Shown here piece by piece: positions 41,746-50,916 of a DNA stretch of 64,000 nt. The notes beneath the pieces were generated by a model. That model was not told the origin of the DNA. It was given only the letters and a program-made list of their open reading frames with translations, and did not search any database. This DNA comes from Tissierella creatinophila DSM 6911 (GTDB lineage: Bacteria; Bacillota; Clostridia; Tissierellales; Tissierellaceae). The position numbers were made by a program, and so were the translations under genes. Location of the stretch: the NCBI RefSeq assembly GCF_001940565.1, contig NZ_LTDM01000043.1:62001-126000 (forward strand). The letters run 5' to 3'. Position 1 is the first letter of the stretch; each line of letters begins with the position of its first letter.

Positions 41746-42273
41746 TTATGCAGTTTTCTCTTCTGCTATAGCGTTTAATACTGTAGCTAATGATCTTATT
41801 GTACCTTGTAATACATTTGCAAAACCTTGTATCGGTGAATTGAAACCACCAAGTACTTGAGCGATAAGAACTTCTTTTGATGGTAATTTAGCTAAATTAT
41901 TAACTCCTTCGATATCAATAACTTTTCCATCTACAATCCCAGCTTTTATTTCTAGTTTTTCATTGTCCTTTACAAACTCAGAAGTGATTTTAGCCGCATT
42001 TACTGGATCATCATATCCAAAAGCTATGGCTGATGGTCCTTTTAAGTATTGGTTAAACTCCTCTAAACCTGAATCTTTAAATGCAAATCTCATCATGGTA
42101 TTTTTATATACCTTGTAATCAACTCCAGCTTCTCTGTACTTACTTCTAAGTTCTGTAAGCTGTTCAACATTTAGTCCTCTATAATCAACTAATACTACTG
42201 ATTGAGCTTTTTGGATTTTTTCTTTAATTTCTTCAATGTTTTCTGATTTTGCTCTAAGGGTTTGTTCTTTCAT
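41746..42273 (-). CDS. rplJ: 50S ribosomal protein L10
   Basis: 175 residues, stalk base that anchors L7/L12 through its C-terminal helices. N-terminal VVLVDYRGLNVEQLTELRSK is typical. Represses its own operon by binding the leader with L12; that leader is at 42274-42424. Confidence 0.97.
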   Translation of the reverse strand: MKEQTLRAKSENIEEIKEKIQKAQSVVLVDYRGLNVEQLTELRSKYREAGVDYKVYKNTMMRFAFKDSGLEEFNQYLKGPSAIAFGYDDPVNAAKITSEFVKDNEKLEIKAGIVDGKVIDIEGVNNLAKLPSKEVLIAQVLGGFNSPIQGFANVLQGTIRSLATVLNAIAEEKTA

Positions 42274-42424
42274 TTACTTCACCTCCTAGAAGTTTACAAA
42301 ATAATAATGGTCTCTACGTAGACACGTAGAGACCATTAATTTGAATACAAATTATTTCGCTCTTACCTCGGTAGGAAATTTAAACCTTAGGTCCCTACTG
42401 TCTACAGTTTATTATTTATTTTAC
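42274..42424 (-). promoter_or_regulatory. L10 leader RNA
   Basis: The minus strand contains CTGTAGACAGTAGGGACC and later CCTACCGAGGTAAGAGCG, which pair and correspond to the L10(L12)4 binding leader of Firmicutes. A perfect 14-bp hairpin (AATGGTCTCTACGT, loop GTCT, complement) at 42306-42337 follows, then a modest T-rich stretch, fitting an attenuator. Recognised by motif and position before rplJ. Confidence 0.8.
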
Positions 42425-42430
42425 CTTTGA

Positions 42431-42459
42431 ATTATATCAAAGGTTTATTTCATTGTCAA
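42431..42459 (-). promoter_or_regulatory. Consensus promoter of rplJ-rplL
   Basis: TTGACA, exactly 17 bases, TATAAT on the minus strand, a full consensus match, seven bases after the rplA stop codon. Confidence 0.92.
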
Positions 42460-42465
42460 TAAAAA

Positions 42466-43164
42466 TTAGTCCATTAATTTTTGAGCATTTATCTTAACAC
42501 CAGGTCCCATTGTGCTAGCAACAGTAACTGATTTTAAATATCTTCCTTTAGCAGCTACCGGTTTTGCTTTTATTAAAGCATCCATCATAGCTAAAAAGTT
42601 ATCTTTAAGTTTTTCTTCTCCAAAAGAAGCTTTTCCAATAGGAGCATGAACAATACTCGCTTTATCTACTCTATACTCAACTTTACCTGCTTTGATTTCA
42701 TCAACAGCTTTTGCTACATCAAAAGTTACTGTTCCAGATTTTGGATTTGGCATTAAGCCTTTAGGTCCTAATACTCTACCTATTCTACCTACAACTCCCA
42801 TCATATCAGGCGTTGCAACTACAACATCAAACTCTAACCAACCTTCAGTTTGAATCTTTGCTACTAATTCATCTCCACCTACAAAATCAGCACCAGCATT
42901 TTCAGCTTCTGTTATCTTTTCACCTTTTGCTATAACTAAAACTCTTCTAGTTCTACCTGTACCATGTGGTAAAACAACAGCGCCTCTTACTTGCTGATCA
43001 GCATGTCTTGGATCTACTCCAAGTCTTACAGATAAATCAATAGTTTCATCAAATTTTGCTTTAGCTGTTTGTAAAACTATCTCCATAGCTTCATCAACAC
43101 TATAAAGATTGTGTCTATCTACAAGACCTAAAACTTCTTCATATCTCTTACCTTTTTTTGCCAT
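42466..43164 (-). CDS. rplA: 50S ribosomal protein L1
   Basis: 232 residues, two-domain L1 fold; [20 protein letters not shown] and [20 protein letters not shown] are conserved. Forms the L1 stalk that moves deacylated tRNA out of the E site and is a translational repressor of rplK-rplA in many bacteria. A candidate L1 site precedes it. Confidence 0.98.
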   Translation of the reverse strand: MAKKGKRYEEVLGLVDRHNLYSVDEAMEIVLQTAKAKFDETIDLSVRLGVDPRHADQQVRGAVVLPHGTGRTRRVLVIAKGEKITEAENAGADFVGGDELVAKIQTEGWLEFDVVVATPDMMGVVGRIGRVLGPKGLMPNPKSGTVTFDVAKAVDEIKAGKVEYRVDKASIVHAPIGKASFGEEKLKDNFLAMMDALIKAKPVAAKGRYLKSVTVASTMGPGVKINAQKLMD

Positions 43165-43178
43165 GTTTATTCCTCCTT

Positions 43179-43204
43179 GTGGTCTTAACGGATATTCCTC
43201 CCAC
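43179..43204 (-). promoter_or_regulatory. Candidate L1-binding site before rplA
   Basis: Minus strand GTGGGAGGAATATCCG then TTAAGACCAC: outer GTGG/CCAC stem, inner GGAATATCC hairpin and unpaired purines, resembling the L1 site of 23S rRNA. Immediately followed by the rplA ribosome site. A close copy precedes rplK. Confidence 0.6.
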
Positions 43205-43221
43205 TTTTATTTATCTATTAA

Positions 43222-43647
43222 TTATTCTCCTACTTTTACTCCCATGCTTCTTGCAGTACCAGCAACCATTTTCATAGCTGATTCAACATCTGAAGCATTT
43301 AAGTCTTGCATTTTAAGTTCAGCTATCTCTCTAATTTTTTCATTAGATATTGTAGCAACTTTAACTTTATTAGGTTCAGCTGATCCAGATTCAATATTTG
43401 TAGCTTTTTTAATTAAAACTGCAGCTGGTGGTGTCTTAGTAATAAAAGTAAACGATCTATCTGCATAGATTGTAATTACTACTGGTATAATAAGACCTGC
43501 TTGTTCAGCAGTTTTTGCGTTGAATTCTTTTGTAAATTGCATGATATTTATTCCGTGAGGCCCTAATGCAGTACCAACAGGTGGTGCAGGAGTTGCCTTT
43601 CCAGCAGGAATTTGTAATTTCACCATACCTACGACTTTTTTTGCCAT
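43222..43647 (-). CDS. rplK: 50S ribosomal protein L11
   Basis: 141 residues, [21 protein letters not shown]-terminal domain and C-terminal 23S-binding domain. Component of the GTPase-associated centre, target of thiostrepton and sensor for RelA activation. Follows nusG. Confidence 0.98.
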   Translation of the reverse strand: MAKKVVGMVKLQIPAGKATPAPPVGTALGPHGINIMQFTKEFNAKTAEQAGLIIPVVITIYADRSFTFITKTPPAAVLIKKATNIESGSAEPNKVKVATISNEKIREIAELKMQDLNASDVESAMKMVAGTARSMGVKVGE

Positions 43648-43672
43648 AAGTCTTCTACCTCCTCATATCTTT

Positions 43673-43699
43673 GTGGTTTAGCGGGATTATCCCTCCCAC
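43673..43699 (-). promoter_or_regulatory. Candidate L1-binding site before rplK
   Basis: Minus strand GTGGGAGGGATAATCCCG then CTAAACCAC: outer GTGG/CCAC, inner GGGAT/ATCCC. Same architecture as the element before rplA and 13 bases ahead of the rplK ribosome site. Confidence 0.6.
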
Positions 43700-43738
43700 T
43701 TCTTATACTCATCTATTTTAAAAGTAAACTTTTAAAAA

Positions 43739-44287
43739 CTACATTCTTTCTATTTGGTTAAACTCTAGTTCAACTAGTGTTTCTCTACCAAACATTGAAA
43801 CAAAAACTTTAACTTTTGCCTTTTCAAAATTAATATTATCAACAGTACCCATAAAACTTTCAAAAGGACCAGATGTAACTTTGATTACATCTCCTACTTT
43901 AAAGTCAATTTGAGGTAAGGTTTTTTCTTGAACCCCTAGTGCCTTTACTTCACTTTCCGATAATGGAACTGGTTTTGATCCAGGTCCTACAAAGCCTGTA
44001 ACACCTCTTGTATTTCTAATCAAATACCAAGATTCATCCGTTATATGCATCTTTACTAATACATATCCTGGAAATAACTTTCTTTCTTTAACTGTTTGCT
44101 TTCCATTTTTTGTATCGGTATATTCTTCAGTAGGCACAGCTATTTCAAGTATTTCTTCACTCATACCTCTATTTTCTACCATTTTTTCTAAATTAGCGCT
44201 TACCTTGTTTTCATACCCCGAATAAGTATGCACAACATACCATTTAGCATCTTTTAATTCTTTTCCATTTTCATTGTTATCAGTCAT
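43739..44287 (-). CDS. nusG: Transcription termination/antitermination factor NusG
   Basis: 182 residues. NGN domain WYVVHTYSGYENKVSANLEK and C-terminal KOW domain FKVGDVIKVTSGPFESFMGT. Binds RNA polymerase and links it to S10 or Rho. Between secE and rplK. Confidence 0.98.
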   Translation of the reverse strand: MTDNNENGKELKDAKWYVVHTYSGYENKVSANLEKMVENRGMSEEILEIAVPTEEYTDTKNGKQTVKERKLFPGYVLVKMHITDESWYLIRNTRGVTGFVGPGSKPVPLSESEVKALGVQEKTLPQIDFKVGDVIKVTSGPFESFMGTVDNINFEKAKVKVFVSMFGRETLVELEFNQIERM

Positions 44288-44321
44288 ATAATATAAGACC
44301 TAAAGGTCTTTACCTCCTTAG

Positions 44322-44528
44322 TTACTTAATAAATAGTGCCAATACTCTATGTATACCAATGTCTAGTAGGTAAACAATCAAAGAGACGATTCCACTTATT
44401 AATATGACTACCCCTGTATAGTTTAACAATTCTTTTTTATTTGGCCAAATTACCTTTTTCATTTCAGCTTTTATACCTTTAAAGTAAGTTGACATTTTTC
44501 CTTTTTTAGCTTCAGTTTGAGCCGCCAT
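44322..44528 (-). CDS. secE: Protein translocase subunit SecE
   Basis: 68 residues from MAAQTEAKKGKMSTYFKGIK, single C-terminal membrane helix (VVILISGIVSLIVYLLDIGI) and the amphipathic KAEMKKVIWPNKKELL that clamps SecY. ATG at 44528 with GGATG upstream chosen over GTG at 44537. Confidence 0.95.
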   Translation of the reverse strand: MAAQTEAKKGKMSTYFKGIKAEMKKVIWPNKKELLNYTGVVILISGIVSLIVYLLDIGIHRVLALFIK

Positions 44529-44551
44529 ATTTTTCACATCCTAACCTTTAG

Positions 44552-44701
44552 TTATTTTGTTTCTCTATGAACTGTATGCGCATTGCAAAATTTACAGTAT
44601 TTTTTCAGCTCAACTCTTTCTGTTGTATTTTTTTTATTTTTTTTAGAAACATAATTTCTTTGTTTACAATCAGTACAAGCTAGTATAATTCTATCTCTCA
44701 T
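44552..44701 (-). CDS. rpmG: 50S ribosomal protein L33, zinc-binding type
   Basis: 49 residues, read directly: [20 protein letters not shown], then [20 protein letters not shown] and AHTVHRETK. Zinc ligands C9, C12, C36 and C39 are present. AGGAGGTG precedes the ATG at 44701. Between tuf and secE, its usual place. Confidence 0.96.
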   Translation of the reverse strand: MRDRIILACTDCKQRNYVSKKNKKNTTERVELKKYCKFCNAHTVHRETK

Positions 44702-44875
44702 CTAATACACCTCCTACCATTTTGTATCAAATCTATATTAAATTCTATCTATCCGCATATATATAATAATAGTACTTATATAAACTATCACAAAACAAAT
44801 TTTATGTCAATATTTTTTATTTAAATGATCTTAATTTAAATGAATTTAAGATAGTAATTTATCTATAAATAAAAA

Positions 44876-44899
44876 AGGAGGATAATCCTCCTTTTTATT
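44876..44899 (-). terminator. Terminator of the second tuf copy
   Basis: AAAGGAGGAT/ATCCTCCTTT hairpin followed by a T-run, nearly identical to the one after tuf copy 1 but with a changed loop. Confidence 0.8.
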
Positions 44900-44903
44900 T
44901 ATA

Positions 44904-46097
44904 TTAACCTAAAACTTTAGTTACTACTCCTGAACCTACTGTTCTTCCACCTTCACGGATTGAGAATCTTAGTCCTTCTTCTATTGCTATTGGAGTTATA
45001 AGTTCTATTATAAACTTTGCGTTATCTCCTGGCATTACCATCTCTATACCTTCTTCAAGTTGTATATCTCCCGTTACATCTGTTGTTCTAAAGTAAAATT
45101 GTGGTCTATATCCGTTAAAGAATGGAGTATGTCTTCCACCTTCTTCTTTTGATAGAACGTAAACTTCTGATTCGAATTTCGTAAAAGGCTTTATTGATTT
45201 TGGTTTTGCTAATACTTGGCCTCTTTGAATTTCTTCTCTTTGTACTCCTCTTAGAAGTGCTCCTATATTGTCTCCTGCTTGTGCTTCATCTAGTAGTTTT
45301 CTAAACATCTCTACTCCTGTTACTACTACTGTTCTTGCTTCATCTGCTAAGCCTACGATTTCTACGCTTTCGCCTGTTTTTACTATTCCTCTTTCTACTC
45401 TTCCTGTTGCTACTGTTCCTCTTCCTGTAATTGAGAATACATCCTCTACTGGCATTAGGAACGGCTTATCTGTATCTCTTATTGGTGCTGGAATCCATTC
45501 ATCTACTGTTTCCATTAGTGCTAGAACTTTATCTCCCCATGGTCCTGCTGGGTCTTCTATTGCTTTTAGAGCAGATCCTACTGTTATTGGTGTGTTGTCT
45601 CCATCAAAGTCATAGTCAGATAGTAGTTCTCTTACTTCCATCTCTACTAGTTCGATTAGCTCTTCGTCATCTACTTGGTCTTCTTTGTTTAGGAATACTA
45701 CCATTTTAGGTACTCCTACGTTTCTTGATAATAAGATGTGTTCTCTAGTTTGTGGCATTGGTCCATCTGCAGCGGAAACTACTAGGATTGCTCCATCCAT
45801 TTGTGCTGCTCCTGTTATCATGTTCTTTACGTAGTCCGCGTGACCTGGACAGTCTACGTGTGCGTAGTGACGGTTTTCAGTTTCGTATTCTACGTGAGAA
45901 GTTGAAATTGTTATTCCTCTTTCTCTCTCTTCTGGTGCTTTGTCTATATTTGCATAGTCTATTGATTCACCTGATCCAAATCTATTGTGTAGTACCATTG
46001 TTATTGCTGCTGTTAAAGTTGTTTTACCATGGTCTACGTGACCTATTGTTCCAATATTTACATGTGGTTTTGTTCTTTCAAATTTTGCTTTTCCCAT
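44904..46097 (-). CDS. tuf: Elongation factor Tu (copy 2)
   Basis: 397 residues, the same protein as copy 1 at 29055-30248 with all GTPase motifs. The DNA differs at about six positions, all silent, over 1194 bases; identity extends through the terminator and about 20 bases upstream to the ribosome site, after which the flanks diverge. That is the pattern of ongoing gene conversion. It lies directly behind tRNA-Thr, echoing thrT-tufB in E. coli, and before rpmG-secE-nusG. Confidence 0.98.
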   Translation of the reverse strand: MGKAKFERTKPHVNIGTIGHVDHGKTTLTAAITMVLHNRFGSGESIDYANIDKAPEERERGITISTSHVEYETENRHYAHVDCPGHADYVKNMITGAAQMDGAILVVSAADGPMPQTREHILLSRNVGVPKMVVFLNKEDQVDDEELIELVEMEVRELLSDYDFDGDNTPITVGSALKAIEDPAGPWGDKVLALMETVDEWIPAPIRDTDKPFLMPVEDVFSITGRGTVATGRVERGIVKTGESVEIVGLADEARTVVVTGVEMFRKLLDEAQAGDNIGALLRGVQREEIQRGQVLAKPKSIKPFTKFESEVYVLSKEEGGRHTPFFNGYRPQFYFRTTDVTGDIQLEEGIEMVMPGDNAKFIIELITPIAIEEGLRFSIREGGRTVGSGVVTKVLG

Positions 46098-46180
46098 TTC
46101 TTTTTTCTTCCTCCTAGATAATTTAAATTATTTTAAGTAAACTCATCCGTGTGTTTCTTTTGTTGTCACTATTGTTATGA

Positions 46181-46256
46181 TGGAGCCCACGACCGGATTT
46201 GAACCGGTGACCTCTTGCTTACCATGCAAGTGCTCTACCTACTGAGCTACGTGGGC
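46181..46256 (-). tRNA. tRNA-Thr (anticodon GGT)
   Basis: 76 bases including an encoded CCA. Acceptor GCCCACG/CGTGGGC, D-loop GCTCAGTAGGTAGAGC, anticodon arm CTTGC-ATGGTAA-GCAAG giving anticodon GGT, T-arm GGTTCAAATCC, discriminator T. Reads ACC/ACT threonine codons. Probably cotranscribed with the downstream tuf gene. Confidence 0.96.
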
Positions 46257-46268
46257 CAGATGCTAAGT

Positions 46269-46297
46269 ATTTTACTATCAAAACATGTCTTTGTCAA
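46269..46297 (-). promoter_or_regulatory. Promoter of tRNA-Thr and tuf copy 2
   Basis: TTGACA, 17 bases, TAAAAT on the minus strand; the tRNA begins 12 bases after the -10 box. Confidence 0.85.
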
Positions 46298-46311
46298 TAG
46301 ATTTTATAAAA

Positions 46312-46962
46312 TTAATTTATAATATATCGACCAAGCTTTTTTTTTATTCTTTGAAGTGCATTATCAATACATTTTGAATCTCTATTTATTTCTAAAGAAA
46401 TCTCTTCATAGCTCTTTCCCTGTAGATAGTGTTGAATGACTTCAAATTCTAAATCACTTAGCATATTGTTCATCCTAGATTCCATTTTTTCAATTTCTTC
46501 TCCAATTATAAAAACCTCCATTGGATCTAAAACTTTTGTACCTTCTATCATATCCATTAATGTTCTATCTGATTCTTCTTCATATATAGGCTTATTTAAA
46601 GAAATATAAGAGTTTAAAGGAATATGCTTTTTTCTAGTAGCAGCCTTAATAGCTGTTATTATTTGCCTTTTTATACATATCTCTACAAAAGAAATGAAAG
46701 AAATTAGTCTATCTTTATCATAATCTCTAATAGCCTTAAAAAGCCCTATCATTCCTTCTTGAATAATATCGTCTCTATCTCCACCAACTAAAAAATAAGG
46801 TGCTGATTTGGCTTTAACAAAGTTTTTATATTTACCTAGTAAATAGTCTAGGGCTGATGAATTACCATCTCTTACGAGTTCAACTATATCTTCATCCTTC
46901 ATGTATTTATATTCTACCCTGTTGTCATCATATAGTATAGGTATCAAAGTCATCTCTCCCAT
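46312..46962 (-). CDS. sigH: RNA polymerase sigma factor SigH
   Basis: 216 residues of a sigma-70 protein of the SigH (Spo0H) type: region 2 with YKNFVKAKSAPYFLVGGDRD, DDIIQEGMIGLFKAIRDYD and FISFVEICIKRQIITAI; region 4 with LSDLEFEVIQHYLQGKSYEE. SigH directs transition-phase and early sporulation genes, and lies upstream of the rpmG-secE-nusG region as in Bacillus. The start is uncertain: the ATG at 46962 has no ribosome site, while GGGAG lies 8 bases before a TTG at 46947. Confidence 0.92.
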   Translation of the reverse strand: MGEMTLIPILYDDNRVEYKYMKDEDIVELVRDGNSSALDYLLGKYKNFVKAKSAPYFLVGGDRDDIIQEGMIGLFKAIRDYDKDRLISFISFVEICIKRQIITAIKAATRKKHIPLNSYISLNKPIYEEESDRTLMDMIEGTKVLDPMEVFIIGEEIEKMESRMNNMLSDLEFEVIQHYLQGKSYEEISLEINRDSKCIDNALQRIKKKLGRYIIN

Positions 46963-46980
46963 GTATGAATAATTAACTTC

Positions 46981-47009
46981 ATTATAAATACTTTTTTCAC
47001 AAAGGTCAA
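46981..47009 (-). promoter_or_regulatory. Promoter of sigH
   Basis: TTGACC, 17 bases, TATAAT on the minus strand. The predicted transcription start is only about 10 bases before the ATG at 46962. Confidence 0.85.
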
Positions 47010-47016
47010 GCTTAAT

Positions 47017-47544
47017 TTATATTTTTTTCCAATTCTCTAATTTGTTTAACAATTCCTCATCTAATCTTTCTAAGGATGAATCGTTTATTTTATTTGTATA
47101 TTTTATATTCTTATTTATTATTTTCATTTTATTTTCTATTTCTACTTCTAATTCTCTCGCAGATATACGAGTTCCTCCACGGGATAATATAATTTGTTGT
47201 TCTAGCCAATCAGATGTTGCAACCCTTACTCTTTTGATTCTTCCTACCTTATCTAATACTTTTTCGATGTAGTGATCTGCTGTCTCTCTTTCTTTTGTGA
47301 AAATAACTTTTATACCTTTGTAGTCTACCTCATTACCTAAATTATTTTTTACAAACTGAGCATCAAATACTACTACTATTTTTATACCGGAATAATGGTG
47401 ATATTCGGCTAAAAGTTCAATAAGCTCATCTCTTGCTTCTTCTAAGTTTATATCTTTTTTTATCTTTAGTTTTTCCCAAGAGTTAATTATATTATAACCA
47501 TCTACAAATAGGTATTCTTTAGGTTTACGATTTCTTTTTTTCAT
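47017..47544 (-). CDS. NYN-domain ribonuclease, YacP/Rae1 family
   Basis: 175 residues. NYN/PIN-like nuclease fold with YLFVDGYNIINSWEKLK at the N-terminus, VVVFDAQF in the middle and RVRVATSDWLEQQIILSRGG later, carrying the conserved acidic residues. In B. subtilis the homologue Rae1 cleaves mRNA in the ribosomal A site. Overlaps rlmB by 20 bases and precedes sigH, its usual context. Confidence 0.9.
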   Translation of the reverse strand: MKKRNRKPKEYLFVDGYNIINSWEKLKIKKDINLEEARDELIELLAEYHHYSGIKIVVVFDAQFVKNNLGNEVDYKGIKVIFTKERETADHYIEKVLDKVGRIKRVRVATSDWLEQQIILSRGGTRISARELEVEIENKMKIINKNIKYTNKINDSSLERLDEELLNKLENWKKI

Positions 47545-48274
47545 CTTTTTGCCTTACTACTTCGTATATTAATATGGCAGCAGAAGTAGAGGCATTAAGA
47601 GAAGATACATTTCCAAACATAGGTATTTTTATAAGTACATCACACTTTTCACTTACAAGTCTTGATATACCTTTTCCTTCATTTCCTATAACTAATCCAA
47701 TCGCTCCTTTTAAAGATTCATTATAATAATAGTTTTCTCCTTTTAAATCTGCGCCATATATCCAAAGTCCTTTTTCCTTTAAAGTTTCAATAGTGTTTGA
47801 TATATTTGTAACATTACTTACCAGGACATGATTTACTGCTCCAGCTGATGCTTTATATACAGTTTGATTTACTCTGGCTGATCTTCTTTTAGGAATTATA
47901 ACCCCGTGAACTCCAGCACATTCACAGGTTCTAATAATAGCCCCTAGATTATGAGGATCTTCTATTTCATCTAATATAACTACAAATGGAGCTTCATTTA
48001 AGCTTTCAGCTTTCTTTAATATATCCTCTAGAGTAGAATATTCAAATCCAGTAACAAAAGCAGCTACTCCTTGATGCACTTCACCTTCACTAATCTCATC
48101 AAGCTTTCTTTTGTCTACTTCTTGAATTATGATACCTTTATCTTTTGCAACTCCAATTATCTTTTTGATAGACCCTTTTAAATCTCCTTTTAAAATATAT
48201 ATCTTATCTATTTGTTTTTCTGTCTTAAGTAATTCTAACACAGGGTTTCTTCCCACAACATATAGTTCTTCCAT
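47525..48274 (-). CDS. rlmB: 23S rRNA (guanosine-2-prime-O)-methyltransferase RlmB, TrmH family
   Basis: 249 residues. N-terminal substrate-binding domain (VVGRNPVLELLKTEKQIDKI) and C-terminal SPOUT knot with DEIEDPHNLGAIIRTCECAG, GLVIGNEGKGISRLVSEKCD and IPMFGNVSSLNASTSAAILI. Methylates G2251-equivalent in the P loop in E. coli. Starts right after the thyX stop. Confidence 0.93.
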   Translation of the reverse strand: MEELYVVGRNPVLELLKTEKQIDKIYILKGDLKGSIKKIIGVAKDKGIIIQEVDKRKLDEISEGEVHQGVAAFVTGFEYSTLEDILKKAESLNEAPFVVILDEIEDPHNLGAIIRTCECAGVHGVIIPKRRSARVNQTVYKASAGAVNHVLVSNVTNISNTIETLKEKGLWIYGADLKGENYYYNESLKGAIGLVIGNEGKGISRLVSEKCDVLIKIPMFGNVSSLNASTSAAILIYEVVRQKDEKKKS

Positions 48275-49042
48275 CTACTTTAACCCTCCCTTAAACCTTT
48301 TTCTTACATTAACAATGTCTCCACATGTCATAGTTCCTTCTGGACATGTTCCTCTTACGCATCCTGGCCCTGAATTTTTAAATAAATTAGGATATACTTC
48401 TTTTACGCATTTAAGCATTTCTATAGAGAGGTTTCTTATCTCCCACTGAGCTCTGTTACAAGTTCTAAGTTTAAAGAAGTTTAAAAGAGTCCTTGCATTC
48501 ATAGTAAATATAATCTTTGTTTCACACGCATTAGGAAATATATATCTTGCATCTTCTATTGCTTCTTTTTCCGCTTTGTTTTTTGCTTTTTTTGGAGATA
48601 ATCCATCTTCTATATATTTTTTAAAATGTTTTTCATATAGTATATCCACTAAATCATTATAGTACTGAGTATCTTTTTCCATAGCTTCTATAAATATTTT
48701 TTTAGCTTCTTTATCTTGTTCAATTGAAGGAGGAATTATATACTCGAAATTTGAAAGTTTTACATACCTTTGTGATTGTTGAGAATAGCTTGCTATTCTA
48801 TGTCTTACGAGTTGATGAGTAAGTGTTCTAGATACTCCTTCTACTCCAAATGTAAAACTTATATGCTCAATAGGACTTTCATGCCCTAAATCTACTAGCA
48901 TATTTAAAAATGATTCTACGTTTTCTTCATTTAAACCTTCTTCTATTTCTTCTATACCTGTGGATGAATAACAAAGCTTAGCAGCCGATGCTACAAGTTT
49001 TTCTCCTTCGGGAGTATATCTTAATAGTTTTACTTTTAACAT
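48275..49042 (-). CDS. thyX: FAD-dependent thymidylate synthase ThyX
   Basis: 255 residues with the ThyX signature RHR-x7-S at 80-90 ([14 protein letters not shown]). Makes dTMP from dUMP using methylene-THF and FAD/NADPH, unrelated to ThyA. It links to the one-carbon units produced by the gcv operon in this window only at the level of metabolism. Between mrnC and rlmB. Confidence 0.97.
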   Translation of the reverse strand: MLKVKLLRYTPEGEKLVASAAKLCYSSTGIEEIEEGLNEENVESFLNMLVDLGHESPIEHISFTFGVEGVSRTLTHQLVRHRIASYSQQSQRYVKLSNFEYIIPPSIEQDKEAKKIFIEAMEKDTQYYNDLVDILYEKHFKKYIEDGLSPKKAKNKAEKEAIEDARYIFPNACETKIIFTMNARTLLNFFKLRTCNRAQWEIRNLSIEMLKCVKEVYPNLFKNSGPGCVRGTCPEGTMTCGDIVNVRKRFKGGLK

Positions 49043-49069
49043 TTACTTTCCCCCTTTTTTTAATTTTCT

Positions 49070-49507
49070 TTAGTCTTCATTTTGTATAATAAAGTTAAAA
49101 ATCTCTGCAAGTCTTTCATCTTGATTTGTCAAATAAAGGTATCCAAATAAAGCTTCAAAACCTGTGGCGTATTTATATTCTATAAGATTTGCATTTTTAG
49201 GATTAGAGTTTGACTTTGTATTTCGTCCCTTTCTAACTATATCTTTTTCTTGTTCATTTAATATTTCTTCTAATTTATGAACAATCAACGACTGACTCTT
49301 AGCCTTTACATATCCAGTAGTTTTTTTATGAAGGATATTTACCGAAAGGTTTTTATCTAAGAGAAATGTCCTTACCATCAATTCATAACACGCATCTCCT
49401 ACGTATGCAAGTTGTAGGGGGCTCATCATCTTTATATCTTCCCTTGTAAGAGAAGTATTTGTTTTTCTAAATATATTTTTTTCTATCATCTCTACACTCT
49501 CTTCCAC
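49070..49507 (-). CDS. mrnC: Mini-ribonuclease III (MrnC)
   Basis: 145 residues. Only the RNase III catalytic domain: LAYVGDACYELMVRTFLL and TGFEALFGYLYLTNQDERL, without the double-stranded RNA-binding domain. Matures 23S rRNA in Bacillus. The GTG at 49507 overlaps cysS by 16 bases with GGAG ahead; an ATG at 49489, one base past the cysS stop, is an alternative start. Confidence 0.92.
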   Translation of the reverse strand: MEESVEMIEKNIFRKTNTSLTREDIKMMSPLQLAYVGDACYELMVRTFLLDKNLSVNILHKKTTGYVKAKSQSLIVHKLEEILNEQEKDIVRKGRNTKSNSNPKNANLIEYKYATGFEALFGYLYLTNQDERLAEIFNFIIQNED

Positions 49508-50886
49508 TTTACTCCATCTTTTGAATCTTCTAGTATGATACCCTTTTCTTTTAGACTATCTCTAATTTCATCTGATAGTTTATAATCTTTTTCTTCACGT
49601 GCTTTGTTTCTTTTTTCTATTAAAGCTATGATTTCATCTTCAAGTATCTCATCTTTCCTATTTAATACACCAAGAACTTTAGTAAGTTCAGTTAAAATAT
49701 CTAAAGATTTTTTTAAAATTACTTTATTGGTCATTTTATCAAATTTAGTATTTGTATATTTTACTAATTCAAATATAGCAGCTATTGCATCAGCAGTATT
49801 TAAATCGTCTTCCATTGCTTTTACAAATTCTTCTTTAAAGCGTTCTACTTCTAAGAGCATCTTTTCATCATCTTTGGAAGAACCATCTTCTTTTGATTTT
49901 AAAAGATACTCTAAGTTGCTTTTACCATTGTAAATTCTCTCAAGCCCATTTTTCATATGATCCATAACTTCACGGCTGAAATTTATAGGAGATCTATATT
50001 GTGATGATAGTAAGAAGAATCTTAAAACTTCTAAATCATATTCTTCTCTTACATCTTTTATAGTAAAAAAGTTACCTTCAGATTTCGACATTTTTTTATT
50101 GTCTACAGTTATCATTCCATTATGTAGCCAATAATTTGCAAATGGTTTTTTAGATAGAGTTTCTGATTGAGCTATTTCATTTTCATGATGAGGAAACTGT
50201 AAATCTTCTCCCCCAGAATGAATATCTATAGTCTCTCCAAGAATAGATTTTGCCATTACAGAGCATTCTATATGCCATCCTGGTCTACCTTTTCCCCAAG
50301 GACTCTCCCAGTATGGTTCTCCTGCTTTCGCCTTTTTCCAAAGTGCAAAATCCATAGGATTCTTTTTCTCTTTATTTATTTCAATTCTTGCTCCACTTAT
50401 AAGTTCATCTAAATGTTTTTTAGAAAGTTTTCCGTAGTCTTTAGCCTTTTCTATATTAAAATAAACATTCCCATCTATATTATAAGCTGCATCTATCTTT
50501 ATTAATTCTTCTATAAAATTCATCATTTCATAGATATAATCAGTAGCTCTAGGATTTATCGTTTCATATTCATATAAATTTAATCCATTGGCATCTTCCA
50601 TAAAGGCTTCTATATATCTATCTGCAATCTTTTCTACCGTAGTTCCTTCATTATTTGCTTTTACTATCATTTTGTCATCTATATCTGTAAAGTTTACTAC
50701 AAACTTAACATCATAACCTTTATATATGAAAAATCTACGAAGAGTGTCAAATATAACTAAAGGCCTAGCATTTCCTACATGGATATAGTTATAAACTGTA
50801 GGACCACAGTTATACATCTTTACTTCTTTCTCTTTTAATGGTGTAAATTCTTCTTTTTTCCTTGTTAAAGTATTGTAAAGTTTCAT
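49492..50886 (-). CDS. cysS: Cysteinyl-tRNA synthetase
   Basis: 464 residues from MKLYNTLTRKKEEFTPLKEK. Class I motifs: HVGNARP (HIGH-type) after the zinc-ligand CGPTVYNY, IHSGGEDLQFPHHENE and KKMSKSEGN (KMSKS). GGAGGT lies 7 bases before the ATG at 50886. Preceded by a T-box leader with a TGC specifier, so induced by uncharged tRNA-Cys. Heads cysS-mrnC-thyX-rlmB-yacP. Confidence 0.97.
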   Translation of the reverse strand: MKLYNTLTRKKEEFTPLKEKEVKMYNCGPTVYNYIHVGNARPLVIFDTLRRFFIYKGYDVKFVVNFTDIDDKMIVKANNEGTTVEKIADRYIEAFMEDANGLNLYEYETINPRATDYIYEMMNFIEELIKIDAAYNIDGNVYFNIEKAKDYGKLSKKHLDELISGARIEINKEKKNPMDFALWKKAKAGEPYWESPWGKGRPGWHIECSVMAKSILGETIDIHSGGEDLQFPHHENEIAQSETLSKKPFANYWLHNGMITVDNKKMSKSEGNFFTIKDVREEYDLEVLRFFLLSSQYRSPINFSREVMDHMKNGLERIYNGKSNLEYLLKSKEDGSSKDDEKMLLEVERFKEEFVKAMEDDLNTADAIAAIFELVKYTNTKFDKMTNKVILKKSLDILTELTKVLGVLNRKDEILEDEIIALIEKRNKAREEKDYKLSDEIRDSLKEKGIILEDSKDGVKWKRV

Positions 50887-50916
50887 AATATATACCTCCA
50901 ATATTTTTATTATTAA

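Noticed and set aside
29055-46097. The duplicated tuf segments as ends of a mobile element
   Set aside because: No transposase, terminal inverted repeats or target duplications; the interval is conserved core operon.
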